Both the position numbers and the translations under genes were made by a program. Shown piece after piece: positions 23,623 through 31,306 of a stretch of DNA of 64,000 bases. The DNA is from JAICXG01 sp036494545 (GTDB lineage: Bacteria > Verrucomicrobiota > Verrucomicrobiia > Chthoniobacterales > UBA10450). The stretch is from positions 62,001 through 126,000 of the forward strand of contig DASXOB010000017.1 in NCBI GenBank assembly GCA_036494545.1. Reading direction: 5' to 3'. Numbering within the stretch: the stretch's first letter is position 1; every line of letters starts with the position of its first letter. The notes beneath the pieces were generated by a model. That model ran no database searches. It was not told where the DNA came from and saw only the letters and a list, made by a program, of their open reading frames with translations.

Positions 23623-26016
23623 ATGAATGATTTCCGGTACGCCTTCCGCCAGTTAGTCAAAAATCCCGGCTTTGCCGCGGTCGCGATCCTTACTCTCGCT
23701 TTGGGGATCGGTGCCTGCACCGCGATCTTTTCGGTCGTGAATGGCGTTCTCCTCCGCCCTCTCGACTATCCACATCCGGATCGCATTGCCCTCATCCGTG
23801 AAACCGACATCCCGCAATTTCCGGAGTTTTCGGTTTCGCCGCCTAACTATCTCGATTGGGTTAAGCAAACCAAGTCATGGCAATATCTCGCCGCCTATAC
23901 TGGGACGCAGATCAATCTCACTGGCGAAGGCGAACCGAAGAGACTTATTGGAGTTAGAGCGACGGCTCATTACTTCGATGTCTACGGTATCCAGCCAATT
24001 CTCGGACGAGTCTTCACGCAAGAAGAAGACGCGGCGGGTAAGAACCATGTCGGGGTTCTAAGTTACTCCTTTTGGCAGCGCGTCTTTGGCGGAGAACGCA
24101 ACGTCATTGGGCGCTCGATTCAATATAACGGCGAGCCATACACAGTCATCGGCGTCGCTCCGCCACACTTTGGCGAAGCGAGCAAAGTGGATACGTGGGT
24201 CCCGATGGCTTTCAAGCCGGATGAAACTTCTGCCGACGCGCGCGGCGCGCACTTTCTCACAGTTATCGGGCGCCTGCGACCGGATGTAACTTTGGCCCAG
24301 GCCAGGGCGGAATTGGAAGTGCTGGCCGCCCAGCTCGCGCGCCAATATCCCGACTCTAACAAAGGCTGGGGTGTCACCATGTCTCCCATCCTCGATTACA
24401 TGGTCCGGGATGTACGAACCGTCCTTTACACTTTGCTTGGAGCGGTCGGTTGCGTGCTTCTTATTGCTTGCGCCAACATCGCCAACCTGCTGCTGGCTCG
24501 CGCGACGGCACGGCACCGGGAGATTTCCATTCGGACAGCGCTCGGCGCGAGCCGACTTAGACTCGTTAGGCAACTTCTCACAGAAAGTGTCGTTCTCGCC
24601 CTTGCCGGTGGAATGCTGGGCATGGTTTTCGCTCGCTGGGGACTTGATCTGTTACTTGCCCTCGCGCCTTCTTCTCTGCCGCGCACGCTCGACATTCATC
24701 TCGATTCGACCGTTCTCATTTTTTCCCTTCTTCTCAGCCTGATGACCGGCGTCGTTTTTGGCATCGCTCCGGCCTTGCTCGCCGCTCACATCGATGTGCA
24801 CGAAGGATTGAAACAAGGCGCGCGCGGGTCGAGTGACGCCCGAGGGCGCTTGCGCGGTGCGCTCGTCATTGCCGAAGTCGCCTTTGCTCTTGTTCTCCTC
24901 GGCGGTGCGGGCTTGCTAGCCCGCAGCTTCATGCGCCTGACGAATGTCGATCCTGGTTTCGTGCCCGCCCACGCCACCGTTATGCGACTGGCTTTGCCGG
25001 AGAAGAAATACGAGAAACCGGAGCAGCAAACCGCTTTTGTCGATTCGCTTCTTGCCCGCCTCCGAGCTTTGCCGGACGTGCAGGCTGTTGGGCTGACTCA
25101 TTCACTGCCTTTAATCAGCGATTGGGTGCTCGGCTTCAAAATCGAAGGCCGACCTGAGGTCGCACCGGCCGATATGCCGAACACCAATTACTACTCAGTC
25201 ACGCCGGATTACTTCCGCGCCATGGGCATCCGGCTGATGCGCGGTCGGGTCTTTGATGCGCACGATGATGTGCGCTCGCCGCGCGTTGCTGTCATCAACG
25301 AAACGCTTGCCCGCCAGTATTTCCCTAACGAGGATCCACTTGGCAAGCGCATCCTGGTTACGAATGGTCCCGACGCCTGGCGTCAGATTGTCGGCATCGT
25401 AGCTGACATCAAGCAGTATGGCGTGGACAAGCCTGCGCCCAGCGAGACCTACGAGCCCTTTGCCCAGGCTCCCTTTAGCTCGCTCAACGTCATCCTGCGC
25501 ACGACTGGTTCTACCGCCGCGATCTCCGGCAACTTACGGCCGGTGGTGTACGCGGTGGACAAGGATCAGCCGGTCGGAACGATTCAGTCCCTGGAGGAAA
25601 TCCTCGGCGACACGATCGCCAAACAGCGTTTTGCCATGCTGCTCCTGATGGTTTTTTCGGCGGTGGCGCTGGTGATCGCGGCCGTCGGCATCTACGGCGT
25701 GATGGCTTACAGCGTTGTGCAGCGCATGGGCGAGTTTGGTATTCGGATGGCACTTGGCGCGCAGCGCAGCGATGTGCTGCGGCTCGTGCTCGTCTCCGGG
25801 GGCCGGCTCGTTGGCCTTGGGCTTCTCATCGGTTTGGGCGCAACTCTCGCGGCCGGCCGAGTCATGAGCTCGCTACTTTTCGAGACTAACGAATACGATC
25901 CGCTTACTGTTGGCCTAACGATTGTCCTGCTCGCCGCCGTTGCTCTCGCCGCCTGTCTTTTCCCCGCGCGCCGTGCCACGCGGGTGAATCCAATTGAGGC
26001 TCTGCGCGCCGAGTAA
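23623..26016 (+). CDS. ADOP permease, array copy 2
   Basis: 797 residues, N-terminus MNDFRYAFRQLVKNPGF, tail NPIEALRAE. The unit-one FtsX core begins near 266, unit two near 410 (ALVIAEVAFALVLLGGAGLL) and the last core near 670 (GIYGVMAYSVVQRMGEFGIR). It resembles the copies at 28821 and 50915 more than its neighbours. Exact 9-mers are at 24563 (LVRQ after the first core) and 25913 (GLTI). A CCCTAACGA variant at 25323 encodes YFPNEDP in the second periplasmic domain. The spacer to the next gene (158 nt) is one of the longest in the array. Confidence 0.9.
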   Translation: MNDFRYAFRQLVKNPGFAAVAILTLALGIGACTAIFSVVNGVLLRPLDYPHPDRIALIRETDIPQFPEFSVSPPNYLDWVKQTKSWQYLAAYTGTQINLTGEGEPKRLIGVRATAHYFDVYGIQPILGRVFTQEEDAAGKNHVGVLSYSFWQRVFGGERNVIGRSIQYNGEPYTVIGVAPPHFGEASKVDTWVPMAFKPDETSADARGAHFLTVIGRLRPDVTLAQARAELEVLAAQLARQYPDSNKGWGVTMSPILDYMVRDVRTVLYTLLGAVGCVLLIACANIANLLLARATARHREISIRTALGASRLRLVRQLLTESVVLALAGGMLGMVFARWGLDLLLALAPSSLPRTLDIHLDSTVLIFSLLLSLMTGVVFGIAPALLAAHIDVHEGLKQGARGSSDARGRLRGALVIAEVAFALVLLGGAGLLARSFMRLTNVDPGFVPAHATVMRLALPEKKYEKPEQQTAFVDSLLARLRALPDVQAVGLTHSLPLISDWVLGFKIEGRPEVAPADMPNTNYYSVTPDYFRAMGIRLMRGRVFDAHDDVRSPRVAVINETLARQYFPNEDPLGKRILVTNGPDAWRQIVGIVADIKQYGVDKPAPSETYEPFAQAPFSSLNVILRTTGSTAAISGNLRPVVYAVDKDQPVGTIQSLEEILGDTIAKQRFAMLLLMVFSAVALVIAAVGIYGVMAYSVVQRMGEFGIRMALGAQRSDVLRLVLVSGGRLVGLGLLIGLGATLAAGRVMSSLLFETNEYDPLTVGLTIVLLAAVALAACLFPARRATRVNPIEALRAE

Positions 26017-26174
26017 TTCCCCATGGTCGAAACAAGGAAAATATCCCGAGGGGCAGACGTCGCCTGCGAGGGTAGCGCAGGTTGCCGCCTTGCCTCTTAC
26101 CGCTGCCTGAGGCGCAGAGTTTTTTCCCTAACGAACAAATCCTTTTTCGCACCCTCTGTGTTCGGGTTACGCCT
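26017..26174. other. 158-nt array spacer
   Basis: It holds a CCCTAACGA variant (26126-26134) and a small dyad CCTGCG (26063-26068) / CGCAGG (26076-26081) without a T-run. An in-frame ATG at 26082 would extend the next permease by 31 residues unlike the family. I see no promoter and no remnant of a permease gene. Confidence 0.4.
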
Positions 26175-28745
26175 ATGAACGACTTTCGCTTCGCTTTTCG
26201 CCAACTCCGCAAATCGCCTGGCTTTACGATCGCGGCAGCGTTTGTCCTGGCTTTCGGGATCGGGGCAAACACCGCTATCTTTAGTCTTCTCGATACGCTG
26301 CTTTTCCAGCCGGCGTCCTTTTTCCAACCGCACGAGATCGTGCAGCTCTTTTCGCAGGACAAGAAGGAGCCAACCAGCTTCCATAGCTTTTCCTATCCGA
26401 CCTATACCGACATTCGCGATCAGAACACGGTCTTCTCCGGAGTGATGGCACACAACCTAGCGATGGTCGGTCTCGGCGAAGAAGGAAACACCCGTCGCGC
26501 CTTTGTTGATATCGTCTCAGCCAATTACTTCTCCGTCCTTGGCGTCGAACCCCTCCGGGGTCGCGGCTTTATGCCTAACGAGGAAAGGCCAGGCAGCGAT
26601 GCGACCGTCGCCGTCGTGAGTTACAGCTACTGGAACAGGCACGGCCAACAGGCCGCTCTGCTGGGTTCGACTATCACGATTAATGCCCGGCCCTTCACGA
26701 TCGTCGGCATCATGCCGGAGGGATTTAGCGGAACGATGCAAGTTGCGGCTCCGGAAGTGTGGGTGCCACTCGGAGTGCACGATCAGTTGGTCAATGATTT
26801 CCAGACGAGCGATCACGCGACACTGGACGATCGCAACGGTCACCAGCTCTTGCTTGTCGCGCGCTTGAAACCGGGAATGACTGCGCCCGCGTCTGGGCCG
26901 GCACTCAAGACATTGGCCGCAAATCTCGAACGCGCCTATCCGGTGGCGCAGAAAAATCAGACCTTCATCACCGCGCCGCTCTCGCGTTTCTCGACCAGCT
27001 CCAGACCGATGGACGATCGTCAGGTAAAAGCACTTGCCCCGCTTCTCATGGGAATGGCGAGTGTCGTTTTACTGGTTGCCTGCCTCAATCTCGCCAACAT
27101 GCTTCTTGCGCGCGGCGCCGCCCGAAGGAAAGAAATCGCGATCCGGCTTGCCGTGGGTGCGAGCCGTTGGCGGATCGTGCGTCAGTTGCTGAGCGAAGGC
27201 TTTGTCCTTGCTCTTGTTGGAAGCACAGGTGGGTTGGTCCTCGGGCTTTGGTCGTCCGATTTTCTGGTCGCGTCGCTACGGAGCAAGGTGCCGATTGATT
27301 TGGTTTGGAAAAGCGGACCGAGCGCCTCCGTCCTCCTCGCCACCGTCGGCTTCTGCTTTCTTAGCACGATCGCGTTCGCGCTTGGGCCGGCGATGAAACT
27401 CTCGCGCTCAAGCGCCCTGACCAACTTAAAGGAAAATGCAGGCGAAGACGTCATCAGGCGGCGCTGGAAATTTCTCCCACGCAATCCGTTGGTTGTTATT
27501 CAGATTGCATTTTCGCTCGCCCTTCTCACCATCGCCGCGCTTTTCGTGCATGGCGCTCGCCAGGCCGCAAACGTCGATACCGGTCTGGAGACGAGCCGGA
27601 ATTACCTCCTCGAATTGGATACGAGCTTGGCGGGCTACGATCAAAAGCGCGCCCAAAGTCTCTATCGAACGCTCGAGGAGCGGTTGCGCGCCCTGCCGGG
27701 GGTCGAGCACGACAGCATTTCCACGACGGTTCCTTTTGGAATGTTGTCGTTAGGCAAAATGGTCCAGCGCGCGGGGGTGAATCGGGCACCCGGTTCTCAG
27801 TCGGCGACAGCGGCTGCCGGTCGCGCGTTCGATACGCATTGGAACAGCGTGGGAGCGGATTATTTCTCGACCGTGGGCCTGCGCCTCTTGCGTGGCCGCG
27901 GTTTCACTGCCGCCGAGGCAACCCAGGCCGGCGTGGCGCGCGTCGCGATCATCGACGATGTGCTCGCGAAACAGCTCTGGCCGGAGGGCGATGCGCTCGG
28001 CAAACAGATCCAGTTTGCGGCGGATCGCCCGGCTCGCGCCAAAGGCGACGGGCAAACAAAGAGTGGATCCACCACCGACGCGAAACAGCTGGTCGAGGTC
28101 GTCGGAATCGTCCCGCACGCGAGAGATAATCTCATCCAGGAAGACACAGTGGGTGCGCTTTATCTCCCGTTTGCCGGAGGTTTCCAAAGCAATGCTTTCT
28201 TTCACATTCGTTTCGCGCCCGGCGGCGGAACTGATCCCGCCGCTACGACAGACCTGATTCGACGAGCCGTTCGAGAGGTCGATCCCGCGCTGCCGATTCT
28301 CACCCTCCGCACCTTTGCGGAACATCTCGACGCCAATCTCCAACTCTGGGTTGTCCGCGCCGGCGCGATGCTCTTCAGTATTTTCGGCCTCGTTGCGCTC
28401 GGCCTCGCTTTCGTCGGAGTCTACGGCGTCGCAGCGTATTCGATTGCGCGTCGTACGCGCGAGATCGGCATTCGCGTTGCACTCGGTGCGCAACCTGGCG
28501 CGGTGCAATGGATGTTCCTGCGCGACGGCTTCGCCGTTTTCGCAGCCGGCTTGATCCTCGGTCTGGTTCTCGCCTTCGGAAGCGGAAGAGTGGTGAGCAG
28601 CCTGCTCTTTCAGGTCAGCGCACTCGACCCCTTTGCCTTCATCATCGCTCCGCTGATTCTGGCGACGGCGACGTTACTCGCAACCTGGCTCCCGACTCGT
28701 CGCGCATTGGGAATCAGCCCACTCACTGCGTTGCGCACGGAGTGA
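26175..28745 (+). CDS. ADOP permease, array copy 3 (long form)
   Basis: 856 residues from ATG 26175 (MNDFRFAFRQLRKSPGF), the longest of the array. Its first helix reads AAFVLAFGIGANTAIFSLLD, with LAFGIG in place of LALGIG. The extra length includes a polar insert near residues 620-640 of the second periplasmic domain (ADRPARAKGDGQTKSGSTTD). The first FtsX core is near 289 (VVLLVACLNLANMLLARGAA) and the last near 728 (VGVYGVAAYSIARRTREIGIR). The tail SPLTALRTE lacks the usual Asp-Pro. It may represent a distinct subfamily. Exact 9-mers are at 26573 (MPNEE) and 27747 (Ser-Leu-Gly). Confidence 0.88.
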   Translation: MNDFRFAFRQLRKSPGFTIAAAFVLAFGIGANTAIFSLLDTLLFQPASFFQPHEIVQLFSQDKKEPTSFHSFSYPTYTDIRDQNTVFSGVMAHNLAMVGLGEEGNTRRAFVDIVSANYFSVLGVEPLRGRGFMPNEERPGSDATVAVVSYSYWNRHGQQAALLGSTITINARPFTIVGIMPEGFSGTMQVAAPEVWVPLGVHDQLVNDFQTSDHATLDDRNGHQLLLVARLKPGMTAPASGPALKTLAANLERAYPVAQKNQTFITAPLSRFSTSSRPMDDRQVKALAPLLMGMASVVLLVACLNLANMLLARGAARRKEIAIRLAVGASRWRIVRQLLSEGFVLALVGSTGGLVLGLWSSDFLVASLRSKVPIDLVWKSGPSASVLLATVGFCFLSTIAFALGPAMKLSRSSALTNLKENAGEDVIRRRWKFLPRNPLVVIQIAFSLALLTIAALFVHGARQAANVDTGLETSRNYLLELDTSLAGYDQKRAQSLYRTLEERLRALPGVEHDSISTTVPFGMLSLGKMVQRAGVNRAPGSQSATAAAGRAFDTHWNSVGADYFSTVGLRLLRGRGFTAAEATQAGVARVAIIDDVLAKQLWPEGDALGKQIQFAADRPARAKGDGQTKSGSTTDAKQLVEVVGIVPHARDNLIQEDTVGALYLPFAGGFQSNAFFHIRFAPGGGTDPAATTDLIRRAVREVDPALPILTLRTFAEHLDANLQLWVVRAGAMLFSIFGLVALGLAFVGVYGVAAYSIARRTREIGIRVALGAQPGAVQWMFLRDGFAVFAAGLILGLVLAFGSGRVVSSLLFQVSALDPFAFIIAPLILATATLLATWLPTRRALGISPLTALRTE

Positions 28746-28752
28746 ATCGCTT

Positions 28753-28821
28753 ATGAACACGCCGGTCATCGCGCTTCGCTCGGAGACAATCCAGGCTTTG
28801 CCTAACGAATCGACAAATTGA
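28753..28821 (+). pseudogene. Residual ADOP gene: start codon region fused to C-terminal tail
   Basis: A 22-codon reading frame in the spacer: Met-Asn at 28753, then Thr-Pro-Val-Ile-Ala-Leu-Arg-Ser-Glu (28759-28785). The latter matches the DP[MI][IV]ALRxE tail of ADOP proteins. The frame reads on through an exact 9-mer (28800) to a TGA overlapping the next ATG by one base. The simplest reading is a deletion that removed nearly a whole permease gene, leaving its first two and last nine codons. Confidence 0.6.
28800..28808 (+). repeat. Iterated 9-mer GCCTAACGA in spacer
   Basis: Exact copy ending 12 nt before the permease ATG at 28821. Confidence 0.9.
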
Positions 28822-31271
28822 TGAACGATCTGCGCTTCGCTTTTCGCCAACTTTTCAAAGAACCGCGCTTTACGATTGTTGCGGTTCTGGCTCTTGCCAT
28901 CGGCATTGGCGCGAACACCGCCATCTTTAGCGTAGTCAACGCCGTTCTCCTCAAACCGCTGCCGTTTCCGCAGCCGGAGCAACTGGTCGCCTGGGGCTCG
29001 ATCAATAATCGTCCTGCGAGTGATACTGAACTTAGCTCTGTTAGCTATCCGGACTTCTACGATTTTCGCGCTGAGAACAAGAGCTTCGATCACCTCGCCG
29101 TTTATCGCCTGGAGAACCTCGCTCTTGTCGCGCAGGGTCCACCAGAGAGCCTGCGCGCCGAGAAAGTTTCGAGCGACTTTTTCGACGTGTTTGGAGTGCG
29201 CCCACTGCTTGGTCGCACCTTTCAGCGCGACGAGGAGAAGGCGGGCGGTGGTTCGCGCGGACTGGCGGTCATTCTCAGTCACGCCTTTTGGGAGACTCAC
29301 TTCAGAGGTGACCGCTCAATAATTGGAAAGCCGGTCACGCTCGATAATCGCCCTTTCACTGTGGTCGGAGTTTTGCCGGCTGACTTTTCGTTCCCTCTCG
29401 ATTCCGATCCGGCCCAAGTCTTTGTTACCAGTGCGCTCGATGCCAGCACTCTCGACGGGACCAAACCGCAAACCGACCAACGCGGAAATCACAGCCTGCA
29501 AGGCATTGGGCGGCTGAAACCAGGCGTGACGGCTATCCAAGCCGACACGGAGCTGCGCACGATTGCTGCCGCGCTCGCGCGGCAATATCCAGACTCGAAC
29601 ACTCAATTCAGTGCCGGGGCTGCGCCGCTGCGCGAAAACCTCGTGGGCGACGTTGCGCGGGGACTTTACGTTTTGTTCGGCGCGGTTGGTTGTGTGCTTC
29701 TGATCGCCAGCGCCAACGTCGCTAATCTTCTTCTCGCGCGTGCTACCGTTCGGCGAAAGGAAATCGCAGTCCGGGCTGCGCTCGGGGCCAGTCGTGGACG
29801 GATCGTTAGGCAACTGCTCAGCGAAAGTCTCCTTCTCGCCATCCTCGGCGGCTTCTGTGGGTTGGTTCTCGCTGTTTGGGGCACCGATTTTCTTGTCTCG
29901 TTAGTCCCGAAAAGTATTCCGCGCGCGCAACACATCGGGCTCGATGGTGCGGTCCTCGCTTTTACATTTCTCGCATCGTTAGGCACAGGCGTTCTTTTTG
30001 GGCTGATGCCGGCGTGGCAAAGTTCGCGCCTCGATTTGCGGGGGGCATTGAATGATAGCGCGCGTGGTTCGAGCGGCAGTCATCACCGCCTGCGCAACGC
30101 CCTCGTGGTGAGCGAAGTCGCGCTCGCGTTGCTCCTGTTGACCGGCGCCGGGTTGCTCCTGCAAAGTTTTGCCCATCTCAGTCGGGTAAATCCCGGCGTC
30201 CAGCCGGAGAGGCTTTTCACTGCCACGATCGTCCTGCCGGACGCGGCGTATCCAAAGCCCGAGAAGATCGTGGCCTTCGAGGATCAACTCCTCACTGCCC
30301 TGCGCGCGCTTCCCGGCGTCCAGAGTGCAAGCACGGTCTTCCCGCTCCCGCTCAGCGGGAGCAACATGACTACTTCCTTCGACCTCGAGGAACATCCAAA
30401 ACCGGAGGGCAAACGCGATGCGAGTCCGACACGGCTGGTGGGAAGCGACTATTTCCACGCCATGGGCGTGTCCTTAGTCCGGGGCCGGCTTTTCGACACT
30501 TCGGATCGGCTCGACTCGAAGCCGGCGATCATCGTCAACGAGCGCTTTGCGCAAGAATATTTCCCTAACGAAAACCCGCTTGGCCGGCGTCTTCGTCCGG
30601 GCATGTCGCTCACCGATGCTGATGGTCCGATGCGCGAGATCGTGGGCGTGGTCACGAACGTGAAGCATCAATCCTTGCGCGGCGAATTTACTCCCGAGAT
30701 GTACATCCCCGCCTCTCAGATTCCGATCGATATTTTTTCCCTCGTTGTTCGGGCCAACACTTCACGCCCGGCGGCGCTCACGGGTTCAATCCGCGAAGTG
30801 TTACGCCAGGTCGATCCCGGCCTGCCGCTCACGCGGGTAAAAATGTTCGAGGATTACATCTCGGATTCACTCGCTCGACCGCGTTTCAACGCTTTTCTTC
30901 TTTCGCTCTTTGCCGGCGTGGCCTTGCTGCTCACCGCCATCGGCATCTACGGCGTGATGGCATACTCGGTGGCACAACGGCGACACGAGATCGGTATTCG
31001 GATGGCGCTTGGCGCACAGAAAAGCGATGTTTTGCGTCTGGTTGTGGGAGGTGGCATGCGCCTCACCGCGTTTGGCGTGGTCATCGGGGTCGCGGCGGCC
31101 TTTGCCCTAACGAGACTGCTCGGAAACCTCCTTTATGGCGTGGGGGCGTTCGACGGCCTGACTTTCGGCGCCGTCGCGCTGCTTCTCGCTGGCATCGCGC
31201 TTGTCGCCTGTTGGCTGCCGGCCCAGCGCGCCACTGCGGTGAGTCCCTTGGTTGCCTTACGCACGGAATGA
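28821..31271 (+). CDS. ADOP permease, array copy 4
   Basis: 816 residues, N-terminus MNDLRFAFRQLFKEPRF, tail SPLVALRTE. The unit-one FtsX core is near 283 (GAVGCVLLIASANVANLLLA) and the last near 692 (GIYGVMAYSVAQRRHEIGIR). The start at 28821 is preferred over a TTG three bases earlier. Two exact 9-mers lie 173 bp apart (29803 IVRQ, 29976 Ser-Leu-Gly), with CCCTAACGA variants at 30563 (YFPNENP) and 31105. The stop is followed directly by a relic tail of another permease (31271-31306). Confidence 0.9.
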   Translation: MNDLRFAFRQLFKEPRFTIVAVLALAIGIGANTAIFSVVNAVLLKPLPFPQPEQLVAWGSINNRPASDTELSSVSYPDFYDFRAENKSFDHLAVYRLENLALVAQGPPESLRAEKVSSDFFDVFGVRPLLGRTFQRDEEKAGGGSRGLAVILSHAFWETHFRGDRSIIGKPVTLDNRPFTVVGVLPADFSFPLDSDPAQVFVTSALDASTLDGTKPQTDQRGNHSLQGIGRLKPGVTAIQADTELRTIAAALARQYPDSNTQFSAGAAPLRENLVGDVARGLYVLFGAVGCVLLIASANVANLLLARATVRRKEIAVRAALGASRGRIVRQLLSESLLLAILGGFCGLVLAVWGTDFLVSLVPKSIPRAQHIGLDGAVLAFTFLASLGTGVLFGLMPAWQSSRLDLRGALNDSARGSSGSHHRLRNALVVSEVALALLLLTGAGLLLQSFAHLSRVNPGVQPERLFTATIVLPDAAYPKPEKIVAFEDQLLTALRALPGVQSASTVFPLPLSGSNMTTSFDLEEHPKPEGKRDASPTRLVGSDYFHAMGVSLVRGRLFDTSDRLDSKPAIIVNERFAQEYFPNENPLGRRLRPGMSLTDADGPMREIVGVVTNVKHQSLRGEFTPEMYIPASQIPIDIFSLVVRANTSRPAALTGSIREVLRQVDPGLPLTRVKMFEDYISDSLARPRFNAFLLSLFAGVALLLTAIGIYGVMAYSVAQRRHEIGIRMALGAQKSDVLRLVVGGGMRLTAFGVVIGVAAAFALTRLLGNLLYGVGAFDGLTFGAVALLLAGIALVACWLPAQRATAVSPLVALRTE

Positions 31272-31306
31272 AGGTCGATCCCATCGTCGCACTTCGATAT
31301 GAGTGA
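31271..31306 (+). pseudogene. Fossil C-terminal tail of a deleted ADOP gene
   Basis: Eleven in-frame codons plus stop, Lys-Val-Asp-Pro-Ile-Val-Ala-Leu-Arg-Tyr-Glu-TGA, start at the last base of the preceding stop codon. This is the exact ADOP tail consensus. Its TATGAGTGA overlaps the ATG of the next permease by 8 nt, the same junction type as at 38811, 43622, 46035 and 48457. It is therefore the remnant of a permease gene once coupled to the 31299 gene, lost by a recombination that joined two copies near their 3' ends. Confidence 0.75.

Noticed and set aside
26063..26081. Small hairpin CCTGCG/CGCAGG as a terminator in an array spacer
   Set aside because: Six base pairs, a 7-nt loop and no T-run; not enough to call.
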